Shown piece by piece: positions 1 through 6,106 of a stretch of 6,106 nt of DNA. The notes under the pieces are model-generated. The model did no database searches. It saw only the letters and a program-made list of their open reading frames with translations, and had not been told where the DNA came from. A program made the translations under genes and the position numbers. Numbering within the stretch: position 1 is the stretch's first letter; each line of letters starts with the position of its first letter. Location: assembly GCA_029287815.1 (NCBI GenBank), contig JARFQK010000036.1:1-6106 (forward strand). The letters are read 5' to 3'. Source of the stretch: Gammaproteobacteria bacterium (lineage in GTDB: Bacteria; Pseudomonadota; Gammaproteobacteria; SZUA-229).

Positions 1-1754
1 AACTCGAACAGGATCAAACGCGTGGTCTGTATCGTCACGACCAAACCTTCCAGTACGATGACGAGGACATTGCCAAACAGCAGAATCAGCACCGCCAGCA
101 CGACAGAACCCACGCTGTCTGCCATGATATTGAACGCGAGCGACAGCCCTGCGTGCGCCAGCGCAAAAGCCCCAACGCGAACAAATGATACGGTATTCAG
201 AACCAGTTGCATCATCGTTTCCAGCAGTTTTGCCACTGCGGTGAGCAAGGCCAGCATTCGACCTCCGGCGAGCAGCAGATTGCCGACCAGATACCAGGTC
301 AGCGCGCTGACGATGATAAGCAGACTCAATGATGCATCCAGCACAAACAGTGACAGAACACCCAGATAAAGCGCAACCACCGGCGCTTCGATCTGCAGCC
401 AGCGTAACCACTCGCCGCGCCAGCTCGCCTCGAGCGCATTCAACGCCATACCAAGCATGATAATGCCGGCACCTACCAGCAGAGGAACCGCGAGCACCGG
501 CAGCGGTTCGGCCACCGGATGCAGCCACAGTGGCTGGACCAGGTCTTCACGCCCGAACACACTGCCGAAAACAACACCGAACAACATCGCCGAGGCACCA
601 TTCGCAATCAGAATACGCAACAAAGGCCAACGTTTCTGCCACAGCAGACCGGCAATCAGCAGCACGAGACCCTGCCCGACATCGGCAAACATATATCCGA
701 ACAACAGCGGTGCAATCAATGCGAGAAGCCGGCTTGGATCGGCCTCGTTGCGGCCTGGCGCGCCCAGCAGCCGGGTGAAAATCTCGAAAGGCCTGGCCCA
801 CGGTGGGTTCTGCAATACAATCGGTGGTTGGGCGTCGGCAGGCTTGTCGGGAAAGTGCAGGATCGCGTGGCTGCACTTCAACTCCAACGCCGCGCGCAAA
901 CGTTGGCCGCCGCTGTCGCTGGTCCAGCCGGTAATCCAGGCAAAGTTGCTCGATACCGGCAGCAGCGAAACGCTGTTCAGAAACCAGCTCATGCGCTCGA
1001 TTTCACCCAACGCCTGTGCCAGGTGGTAAACCCCGGCCAGGTCATCCAGCTCCGATTGCCCTTGCTGCCGATAGCGTTCGAGTCTTTCGAGGCGTTTGCC
1101 GATGACATCCTGCGCTTCCTGCCAGCGCGCCGGCATTGGCGGTAAATGAATGTAGGTGTATTTCTTGACCGCCAGTTCCGCGGTCAGCGCATCGAGATCT
1201 GAAGTGGCGCCCACCAGCAACAGATAATCGTTCTTAGCGGTGGTGTACTCCTTTGACAACACGGTCGCCGGGATCGTCTCCAACGCGCTTCCAGCCGGTC
1301 GCAGGAACAGACGCGCATTCAACGTCGGCCCAGCCGTCGTCAGCAGTCGATAGTCGAGCCCGGATGCCTGCTCGGTCAGAAGCAGGTCGTACAGCAAACG
1401 CAATTCCGCAAGTCGACTTTTGATGACCTCGAGTCGCTGTATCTTCGGCTGTGCCTGTTCTTCCCAGTCGTACAGGCAGGACAGGGCCTTGTCGAGTATT
1501 TCGGCCGGGCTACCGCTAAATGGACTCATGCCGCTGTCGGGCTCGGGCCAGAAGGGTCGGTAGTGGCGCGCCAGGCGCGCGTATTTGTTGACACGCAACT
1601 GCAGGTCCTGCAGGTCGAGGTGCAGGCTTTCTTGGTCGTGCAGTTCGAGTTCGATCGCACCGGTGTGCGCCAGCGCCTCGAGCGTGTCGGTCAGCTCATC
1701 GTGCGTCGTCAACAGCTCGAACCAGGTCGTGTAATTCGGACGCATGCTGATCAA
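1..1754 (-). CDS. ntpI: V/A-type ATP synthase subunit I (membrane subunit a), 3' end cut off by window
   Basis: This is the stator membrane subunit of a V/A-type rotary ATPase, which forms the ion half-channels beside the rotating K ring. The frame is open from position 1754 to the left edge: 584 codons, probably 20-40 short of the end. Residues 1-320 form the cytoplasmic part, with an opening (WFELLTTHDELTDTLEAL) typical of the family, coiled-coil stretches, and FAWITGWTSDSG near 290. The membrane part begins after FEIFTRLLGAPG (323-334) and has about six to eight hydrophobic segments (near 345-367, 374-395, 412-435, 445-480, 500-550, 550-572). NTVSFVR (520-526) with AHAGLS following, and QTTR (576-579), carry the two arginines and the glutamine that family knowledge ties to ion transfer. 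The start is taken as TTG at 1754, overlapping the stop of subunit C and 7 bases after AGGAGG; ATG at 1745 is the alternative. Family assignment is secure; the transported ion cannot be read from this gene. Confidence 0.93.
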   Translation of the reverse strand, partial: MISMRPNYTTWFELLTTHDELTDTLEALAHTGAIELELHDQESLHLDLQDLQLRVNKYARLARHYRPFWPEPDSGMSPFSGSPAEILDKALSCLYDWEEQAQPKIQRLEVIKSRLAELRLLYDLLLTEQASGLDYRLLTTAGPTLNARLFLRPAGSALETIPATVLSKEYTTAKNDYLLLVGATSDLDALTAELAVKKYTYIHLPPMPARWQEAQDVIGKRLERLERYRQQGQSELDDLAGVYHLAQALGEIERMSWFLNSVSLLPVSSNFAWITGWTSDSGGQRLRAALELKCSHAILHFPDKPADAQPPIVLQNPPWARPFEIFTRLLGAPGRNEADPSRLLALIAPLLFGYMFADVGQGLVLLIAGLLWQKRWPLLRILIANGASAMLFGVVFGSVFGREDLVQPLWLHPVAEPLPVLAVPLLVGAGIIMLGMALNALEASWRGEWLRWLQIEAPVVALYLGVLSLFVLDASLSLLIIVSALTWYLVGNLLLAGGRMLALLTAVAKLLETMMQLVLNTVSFVRVGAFALAHAGLSLAFNIMADSVGSVVLAVLILLFGNVLVIVLEGLVVTIQTTRLILFE

Positions 1755-2530
1755 CGCAGATCCTCCTCGAACACCTGCCCGCGCTCGAAAAACAGGCGCT
1801 GCATCAGGTCACTGCGAATGTGGTGCAGATCGATCGCGACCACGAACAGGTAGGCACAGACCGCTGTCGGCTCGAACGCATAACGGCGAAAGATCAGCCG
1901 CAGGCGATCGAGCAAGACCTCATAGTCCTGGTCCGCGCCCGGGGATTGCTGGGTTGCCAAACGGTGAAACTGGTCGCGCATCTGTTGTTCGAACAGACGT
2001 AAACCGCGTTCGAAGCCCATCGATTTGGGACGAAGGTCCTGCCACTGCAAGAACCAGCCAGACAGCATTGCACGGCTCTGCTGCCACTCGTCGACCATGA
2101 TACGGCTGCCGGCACCGCGTAACGCCCGCAGTCTGTCGTTGGTCTGATCCGCAGTGTACGCTTTTAGCACGGGGTCGGCTCGCATCCATGCCAATGGTTC
2201 GCCGCCGGACATCAGATAGTGCAGCGCCGGCAGGTCCACCAGCGTCTTGAGCCAGCGCACCGGCGCCCGCCAGTCTGACGGCAGCCAGCTCGCGACTTCG
2301 TCGACATGATGCCGGTATTTCTGGCGCAAAGCGAGTTCAAGATCATGACTGCTGTGAATGCGGCTCAATCCCTGCACCCACGGGCGCAATGGTGTCTGCT
2401 GCGCGGTCTGCATATAACTGCCGAGATCGTGAATATTGTGCAGCTTCAGCCAGACGGTCGCTTCCGCGCGCGCACCATAACGTGACTGCATGCGCGCCTG
2501 GGCGTAGGCGAGTGTCGACAGACCGGCCAT
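1751..2530 (-). CDS. ntpC: V/A-type ATP synthase subunit C (AC39/subunit d family)
   Basis: This protein of 259 residues is the socket that joins the central rotor shaft to the membrane K ring in V/A-type ATPases. The N-terminus (MAGLSTLAYAQARMQSRYG) fits the family's opening helix, in which a Y-x-x-A-R pattern is followed by a helical bundle. The C-terminal stretch EPTAVCAYLFVVAIDLHHIR fits the conserved final repeat, where a 'aYL...E..nlR' pattern is usual. The protein is soluble and largely helical, with no membrane segment. It is shorter than the roughly 320-350 residues of archaeal and Thermus-type C subunits, so one of the helical repeats is probably trimmed. The ATG at 2530 is chosen because AGGA lies 7 bases upstream. 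The frame stays open to a GTG at 2596, but that start would overlap the upstream gene and add residues unlike the family. It sits between the stalk gene and subunit I, which strongly supports the call despite low similarity in the middle. Confidence 0.82.
   Translation of the reverse strand: MAGLSTLAYAQARMQSRYGARAEATVWLKLHNIHDLGSYMQTAQQTPLRPWVQGLSRIHSSHDLELALRQKYRHHVDEVASWLPSDWRAPVRWLKTLVDLPALHYLMSGGEPLAWMRADPVLKAYTADQTNDRLRALRGAGSRIMVDEWQQSRAMLSGWFLQWQDLRPKSMGFERGLRLFEQQMRDQFHRLATQQSPGADQDYEVLLDRLRLIFRRYAFEPTAVCAYLFVVAIDLHHIRSDLMQRLFFERGQVFEEDLR
1762..1767 (-). promoter_or_regulatory. Strong Shine-Dalgarno that selects the subunit I start
   Basis: On the minus strand AGGAGG lies inside the last codons of subunit C. 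It is 7 bases before TTG (1754-1752), the optimal spacing, but 16 bases before the ATG at 1745-1743, which is too far. The TTG overlaps the TGA of subunit C (1753-1751), so translation of the two subunits is probably coupled. This is the best ribosome binding site in the operon part seen here. Confidence 0.7.
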
Positions 2531-2537
2531 TACTTTT

Positions 2538-2541
2538 TCCT
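2538..2541 (-). promoter_or_regulatory. Shine-Dalgarno of subunit C
   Basis: On the minus strand CAGGAAAAAGTA precedes the ATG at 2530, giving an AGGA core with a 7-base spacer. This site supports the start at 2530 over the GTG at 2596. It lies directly beside the 13-base tandem repeat, so the copy number of that repeat sets the distance from the upstream stop codon to this site. Confidence 0.55.
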
Positions 2542-2542
2542 G

Positions 2543-2581
2543 TGACTCAGGCCTATGACTCTGGCCTATGCCTCTGGCGTT
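2543..2581. repeat. 13-base tandem repeat, three copies, across the stalk/subunit C junction
   Basis: On the plus strand three adjacent 13-mers are seen: TGACTCAGGCCTA (2543-2555), TGACTCTGGCCTA (2556-2568) and TGCCTCTGGCGTT (2569-2581). The first two differ at one base, and the third matches the second at 10 of 13. The unit is not a multiple of three. The stalk gene's stop codon (2568-2566) is formed inside the second copy, so the last residues of the protein and the stop lie in the repeat. The outer copy is non-coding spacer. Confidence 0.8.
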
Positions 2582-2922
2582 GAACGCTTCTGGCACAATT
2601 CCATCGCCAACGCCTCGACCACCGCCTGCAGCCCCTCCTCATCAAAATGCTGGCCGGCATCGAGTCGGAGCTGATCATCGCCTTGTCTTTCTATCGCCCG
2701 GATCGTCTGATCCAGCTTATGGCCGTGCCGCATTTCCAGGTTGGTGATGCGCTGGTCCGTTCGCAGACTGATATGTTGCGCCCTGATTTGCGCCTGATGG
2801 AGCATCTGCAGCGCTTCCTGCTCACAATCATGTATCGCTTGCTCGGCATCCTTTTCGGCCTGAAGAACCTGCTCGATCGCGCGCTCGGTCTGTGAATGTT
2901 GCTCGGGTCTGTCGTCTGTCAT
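2566..2922 (-). CDS. V/A-type ATPase peripheral-stalk coiled-coil subunit (G/H- or short E-like)
   Basis: This 118-residue hydrophilic protein is almost entirely predicted helix. Residues 8-85 are rich in Glu, Gln, Ala, Arg and Asp with regular hydrophobic spacing (for example QVLQAEKDAEQAIHDCEQEA), as in the long coiled coils of rotary-ATPase stators. The last 30 residues (near FDEEGLQAVVEALAMELC) form a short amphipathic end. It is first in the row stalk - C - I, where E or G/H subunits are often coded, and it probably links the catalytic head to subunit I as stator. At 118 residues it fits G/H better than E, which usually has about 190-200 residues with a globular C-terminal domain. The sequence alone is low-complexity, so the call rests mainly on context. 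The ATG at 2922 has AAGG 6 bases upstream (2929-2932). The stop falls in a tandem repeat. Expression is presumably driven from the gap to its right. Confidence 0.7.
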   Translation of the reverse strand: MTDDRPEQHSQTERAIEQVLQAEKDAEQAIHDCEQEALQMLHQAQIRAQHISLRTDQRITNLEMRHGHKLDQTIRAIERQGDDQLRLDAGQHFDEEGLQAVVEALAMELCQKRSTPEA

Positions 2923-2940
2923 GGTCCACCTTCACTTGAA

Positions 2941-2958
2941 GAAATTCGAGAAAATTTC
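2941..2958. repeat. Small AT-rich inverted repeat upstream of the stalk gene
   Basis: GAAATT (2941-2946) and AATTTC (2953-2958) are perfect 6-base arms around a 6-base centre, 18-36 bases before the ATG of the first V-ATPase gene. The stretch can also be read as two near-direct copies of AAATT(T)CGAG. In this position it could be an operator or a leader hairpin, but arms this short can occur by chance. Confidence 0.3.
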
Positions 2959-2980
2959 GAGGATACCCTGGAGCGTTCTC

Positions 2981-3230
2981 ATGTTACCTAAAAAAGCTCG
3001 ATGGCGCATGCCGGGCAAGATTACGGCCTACCGGGTGCCAGAAATTTTTATGATCCGGCCGTCGCGGCAGTAACAACCCAGAAAAAATGCGGTCAATGTG
3101 GTCGGCACCAGGACCCTGCTGTTCATAGCGGTTTTCGCTGTGCTCTCCGGACGTACCGAGATGATCGATATAGCGCTGATCAATTTCATCGGCGTCGGCG
3201 CTGTTTTGAAACTAGCCGACCGGAAGCATG
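2981..3230 (+). pseudogene. mrpF: Decayed mrpF/mnhF (Na+/H+ antiporter subunit F) remnant
   Basis: MrpF is a roughly 90-residue, three-helix membrane subunit of the multisubunit monovalent cation/proton antiporter. From 3089 the plus-strand frame reads AVNVVGTRTLLFIAVFAVLS, then GRTEMIDIAL, INFIGVGAVLKLADRKHG. This matches the family order 'A.NV.GTKT', helix 2, 'GR...DIALVYALINFIG.IA.LK'. The upstream part in the same frame is damaged: IRPSR (about 3056-3070) may be what is left of the conserved RGPS...DR motif, and it is followed by an in-frame TAA (3071-3073). About four residues are missing between DIAL and INFIG. Without the first helix and the DR motif the product cannot be a normal subunit, and no mrp neighbours are present. 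The remnant points away from the V-ATPase genes and towards the end of the Hsp70 gene. The family call is by eye from motif memory; a GTG at 3098 could start a short product, but I doubt it. Confidence 0.55.
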
Positions 3231-3288
3231 GTCTTGAGGATCGCGATCATTCTTGGCTTCCTCCTGTTGGCCGATGCAGTGACCTGAT

Positions 3289-3341
3289 CCGCATGTTGCA
3301 CGAAGGCGGACGCTCTTCGTCCGCCTTCGCGCAACATGCGG
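3289..3341. terminator. Large hairpin directly after the Hsp70 stop codon
   Basis: The outer arms are 11 bases (3289-3299 with 3331-3341) and the inner arms 12 bases, CGAAGGCGGACG (3301-3312) with CGTCCGCCTTCG (3318-3329). There is one mismatch (3300/3330) and a 5-base loop. The structure begins two bases after the TAA of the minus-strand Hsp70 gene, a usual place for a terminator. No T-run follows it on the minus strand. On the plus strand it is followed by AT-rich TTAATCAATTAATTT. It may therefore be a two-way block or an mRNA 3'-end protecting structure rather than a classic intrinsic terminator. Confidence 0.6.
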
Positions 3342-3342
3342 G

Positions 3343-6106
3343 TTAATCAATTAATTTAAGCCCCGCCGGCAATGCTTCACCGAAAATCCGTCTGGTTTCA
3401 GTTTCATCGAGCTGTTTGACTTCCGTTACCATCTCGATCCAGATCGGTGGTGCTTTCATGGCAGTGAGTTTGTCGATAATAGCCTGCCGATGCTCTTCAT
3501 CGAGGTCGCGTGCGCGGTCGCCGCTCATGCGGGCGAGTAACACCGCGGCAAATGCCTGGTTCGGGTTCTTTTTCCAGTCGGCCTTCATCAACCGGGGCAA
3601 CCAGCCATGCACGGTCTCTTTGGGCAGGACGTTATGTGCGCTGCCGTGGAACGGGACGCGTGCAGCCACTCGCCCCAAGGCCCACCAACTCGTCTGTGTT
3701 TCGCTCGCCTTCTCGAGTCGCTTCAACAGCCACTGGGCGATCTGTATCTTACTGGCTATCGGCAGGTTCTCGAGGGCCGCGACCAGTCGCAGCATGTCCT
3801 CACCGGATTTGGCCTTGTCCTTGGCGGACGCCAGTCTGCGTGCGGTCGCCGGATTGATGTAGGGCGCAATATCATTGAATATGACTTGCTGCTGTTGCTG
3901 GTTCAGGCCGCCCGCAGCACGACGCCAGCAGGTCCACCATTCACTCCACGATTGAATTTCCCTCGGGAACTGCAAGCCTTGCTGGTACAGCGGCCAGAGT
4001 TGCTGTATGCGCCATTCATCGAGCGGATAACCGAAGCCGGGCCTTAGCGTGTAGCCGGTCAGATTGAACCAGATGCGCTCGTGCGCACCCGAGCGACGTC
4101 GTCTTTTTTTGCCCTCGATTAGCACATCGAATAAAGCTCGCAGTAGCGCCATATCCCACTGGTCACGTTTGCCCAGCAATTTTTCCAGATCATTGCGAAG
4201 ATGCCTGACCGCTTTGCGGTCGAATTCTTTTTTGCTGTGTCCATACACGGCTTGAATCTTGCCTTTGGCATCCTCAAAACGCTCGGGCAACGCTGCTTCG
4301 TCCACACGGGCAGTTGCCTGTGGTTGCGCGCCGGGCTGATTGCGGATCTGGAACTCGACGTCCCAGCGTCCAGGGTCTGAGGACAAACCAACACATTCAA
4401 TGTTGAGCGTGCCAACTTCGGTCAGCACGCTAACCAGTTCGACTTCCACTTCTTTCTTGTTGTCGTATTCCGCGTCCATCAAGGCAACCAGCGGCGGAAG
4501 TTCGATCATCGTTTCGGTCTCAACATCGAGCAACTCGCCTGGCTTGCATTGCGTGTCGTCGCTTGAGGAGAGCAGATGGAAACTGACCGGCTGACCGATG
4601 CGCAGTGCGAACTTGCGTCCCGTTAACACAACTTCCTGGCCTTCTTCGGTGCCTTTCGGCATCAGGCACACGCACTGCCTGTGCTGTCCGCTATCATCGA
4701 GCAACAGAAAGTAGCTTCGCGCCGAACCACCGCCGATTTTTAGCTGGCGGCCGCGCCTCGCCTGGCCAAAGGCGACTGCACCAAAGGCAACGGACAGATC
4801 AGGATGAGGATTTTCAAGCACGGTCACAGGCTGCTGGCGCCAGTGTTGCAGCACCGCCAGCACGCGTTCGTTCAACGTCGGACTGTTGAATACGCCGCCA
4901 TTGAACAACACGGCATCAGGCACGGCAGGCTCATCATCACCGGCCTGTAACGCATCACGGCATGCGGTGTCGTGACGCGCGAGAAAGGCGGCGATGTGCT
5001 TGCTCACCGCCGCATCGGTGGCATAAGGCAGACCAAATTCAACAATCGCGCTGCGTCGTTTGTTCGGCCTCTCGGAGAACTCGGTGAGGGGAAAAAAACC
5101 GTCGAGCGCGATTTCCCTGACTTCCTCCCGTGTCAACTCGCAACGCCTGGCGCCCCCAATCAGGCGTGCGCCACTGCCCAGCACCGTTACATTCGCCGTG
5201 TCGGGTGCGCCCTCGGAGAGTAACAGTTCCTTGGCCTTGCGCGTTTGCTGAATCAGCTGTGACAGACTCGCCGCATTCAACGCCTTGCCGCCTTGCACGA
5301 TTCGTTGCTCGGCGATATGCGCCAGTGCCAGATCCACATTATCACCGCCCAGCATCAAGTGGTCGCCAACGCCGACCCGGGTCAGCGCCAGCGCATCGTT
5401 CTCGACGTCGACACGTATCAGGCTGAGATCGGTGGTCCCGCCGCCGACATCGCACACGAGTAACAGTTTTACCGTTTTCAGCAGCTCATCAGCGTGGTCA
5501 TGATTGTGTGCGTACCAGTCGTAACAGACCGCTTGTGGCTCCTCGAGTAACACGATGTTGCTTAATTTAGCCAGGCTGGCCGCTGCTACCGTCAGCGCGC
5601 GCGCCGCCTCGTCAAAGGACGCGGGCACCGTGAGCACAAGCTCCTGCGCCTCCAGCGGATCATCAGGGTGGGCGTGGTTCCATGCCTGCCTGACATGGTT
5701 GAGATAACTCGCGCTAGCCAGCACCGGTGAGACTTTCTCGATTCCCTCAGCTGCGGCCCATGGCAGTATCGCAGCGCTTCTGTCCACCTGGGAATTTGAC
5801 AACCAGCTTTTGGCACTGGCGACAAGACGCCCTTCAACCCTGGAGCCGAGCTCGCGCGCCCATTCGCCAATCACGACATCCGGCAAATCACCGGGCAGCC
5901 GGGAAGCGGGCCATGGCAGCAGCGTATCCTGTGGCGCCAGTTCACCTTTCGCCGGATGATGGCGGAACGAGGGGAGCAATGGTTTGCTGGCGACCTCGCC
6001 GGGGGCGACCAGCTGCTCGATTTCGAACAGCCGGGTCCGGGCCGGCGCTTTCTCAGACTCCGACGCTTCGGACAGGTCCCGATAGGCAACGACCGTATGA
6101 GTCGTG
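3343..6106 (-). CDS. Long Hsp70-family protein with DUF3731-type C-terminal half, 5' end cut off by window
   Basis: This is a DnaK-related ATPase of unknown client range, cytoplasmic, with no signal peptide visible. The frame is open from the right edge (6105) to TAA at 3345-3343: 920 visible residues. The first visible residues, TTHTVVAYRDL, continue the phosphate-1 motif (DLGTTHT), so only some 10-15 residues are missing. Counting from the first visible residue, LTVPASFDEAAR is at 158-169, EEPQA at 188-192, the phosphate-2 motif DVGGGTTDLS at 219-228, GGDNVD at 253-258, and the adenosine motif NGGVFNSPTLNERV at 401-414. The ATPase core therefore looks intact. A beta-rich part (about 460-580) replaces the usual substrate domain. 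It is followed by a long helical, Trp-rich region (about 590-910, with ERIWFNLTGYTLRPGFGYPL and SWSEWWTCWRRAAGG) typical of the long DUF3731 Hsp70 group and absent from DnaK. From memory of related genomes such genes often follow a second Hsp70 gene and a DUF2760 gene, which would lie beyond the right edge. The TTG at 5979 is not the real start. Confidence 0.92.
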   Translation of the reverse strand, partial: TTHTVVAYRDLSEASESEKAPARTRLFEIEQLVAPGEVASKPLLPSFRHHPAKGELAPQDTLLPWPASRLPGDLPDVVIGEWARELGSRVEGRLVASAKSWLSNSQVDRSAAILPWAAAEGIEKVSPVLASASYLNHVRQAWNHAHPDDPLEAQELVLTVPASFDEAARALTVAAASLAKLSNIVLLEEPQAVCYDWYAHNHDHADELLKTVKLLLVCDVGGGTTDLSLIRVDVENDALALTRVGVGDHLMLGGDNVDLALAHIAEQRIVQGGKALNAASLSQLIQQTRKAKELLLSEGAPDTANVTVLGSGARLIGGARRCELTREEVREIALDGFFPLTEFSERPNKRRSAIVEFGLPYATDAAVSKHIAAFLARHDTACRDALQAGDDEPAVPDAVLFNGGVFNSPTLNERVLAVLQHWRQQPVTVLENPHPDLSVAFGAVAFGQARRGRQLKIGGGSARSYFLLLDDSGQHRQCVCLMPKGTEEGQEVVLTGRKFALRIGQPVSFHLLSSSDDTQCKPGELLDVETETMIELPPLVALMDAEYDNKKEVEVELVSVLTEVGTLNIECVGLSSDPGRWDVEFQIRNQPGAQPQATARVDEAALPERFEDAKGKIQAVYGHSKKEFDRKAVRHLRNDLEKLLGKRDQWDMALLRALFDVLIEGKKRRRRSGAHERIWFNLTGYTLRPGFGYPLDEWRIQQLWPLYQQGLQFPREIQSWSEWWTCWRRAAGGLNQQQQQVIFNDIAPYINPATARRLASAKDKAKSGEDMLRLVAALENLPIASKIQIAQWLLKRLEKASETQTSWWALGRVAARVPFHGSAHNVLPKETVHGWLPRLMKADWKKNPNQAFAAVLLARMSGDRARDLDEEHRQAIIDKLTAMKAPPIWIEMVTEVKQLDETETRRIFGEALPAGLKLID

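Larger units (their letters stand above)
2923..3342. other. 420-base gap without an intact gene
   Basis: This gap separates the stalk gene from the Hsp70 gene. It holds the mrpF-like remnant on the plus strand, the hairpin at 3289-3341, and a small inverted repeat near the stalk start. It must also contain the leader of the V-ATPase genes unless they are read through from Hsp70. The only sigma70-like pair I could find on the minus strand is TTGTTA (3076-3071) and CATAAA (3052-3047), 18 bases apart and 4 of 6 matches each. This is too weak to call as a promoter. No tRNA, riboswitch or CRISPR pattern is seen. Confidence 0.6.

Noticed and set aside
457..1145. Overlapping plus-strand open frames opposite subunit I
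   Set aside because: They lie antisense to a continuous, clearly recognisable membrane protein and their translations are Arg/Ser/Pro-rich without any family pattern.
2531..2596. GTG at 2596 as start of subunit C
   Set aside because: It would overlap the stalk gene by 31 bases, add repeat-derived residues unlike the family, and lacks a binding site, whereas ATG at 2530 has AGGA at 7 bases.
3047..3076. Sigma70-like promoter pair for the V-ATPase operon
   Set aside because: Both boxes match only 4 of 6 positions with an 18-base spacer; pairs of this quality are common by chance.
3001..3237. A 78-codon plus-strand frame in the gap
   Set aside because: Its translation is low in hydrophobic residues and resembles nothing; the family-like signal is in a neighbouring frame, so this is a shadow of the mrpF remnant.
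3416..3862. Plus-strand open frames opposite the Hsp70 gene
   Set aside because: They are antisense to a well-conserved coding frame and show no domain pattern or convincing ribosome binding site.
5977..5979. TTG at 5979 as start of the Hsp70 gene
   Set aside because: The frame continues upstream to the window edge with Hsp70-like sequence, including the TTHTVVAY end of the phosphate-1 motif.
1..6106. CRISPR array, insertion sequence, tRNA or rRNA genes
   Set aside because: No regularly spaced repeats, transposase-like frame, terminal inverted repeats or clover-leaf motifs were found on either strand.

Overview
The window reads as chromosomal DNA of a moderately GC-rich bacterium, most likely a gammaproteobacterium. 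That assignment is an inference from codon style and from the type of long Hsp70 homologue present; there is no rRNA or other marker to prove it. All intact genes lie on the minus strand, so the window is read from right to left.

Right part (3343-6106, minus): an almost complete, very long Hsp70-family protein with a DnaK-like ATPase domain and a long non-DnaK C-terminal half (DUF3731-type). Only about a dozen N-terminal residues are missing, beyond the window edge. It ends at a TAA that is followed after two bases by a large, nearly perfect hairpin (3289-3341).

Middle (2923-3342): a 420-base gap with no intact gene. Its plus strand holds what I read as a decayed copy of mrpF/mnhF, a small membrane subunit of the multisubunit Na+/H+ antiporter. 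It has an in-frame stop, a damaged N-terminus and a short internal deletion. The same stretch must carry the promoter of the minus-strand operon to its left.

Left part (1-2922, minus): the beginning of a V/A-type rotary ATPase operon, in the order peripheral-stalk coiled-coil subunit (2566-2922), subunit C (1751-2530) and subunit I/a (from 1754 off the left edge). The genes are tightly packed: 35 bases separate stalk and C, and the stop of C overlaps a probable TTG start of I. Subunit I carries both membrane arginines expected for ion translocation, so the enzyme looks functional. The K ring and the catalytic A and B subunits should lie beyond the left edge, and whether the ion is H+ or Na+ cannot be judged from here.

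The V-ATPase genes would act together: the coiled coil holds the catalytic head as stator, C couples the central shaft to the K ring, and I provides the ion half-channels. The mrpF relic hints that this locus once paired a V-ATPase with a cation/proton antiporter. The Hsp70 gene is probably an independent unit, cut off by the hairpin.
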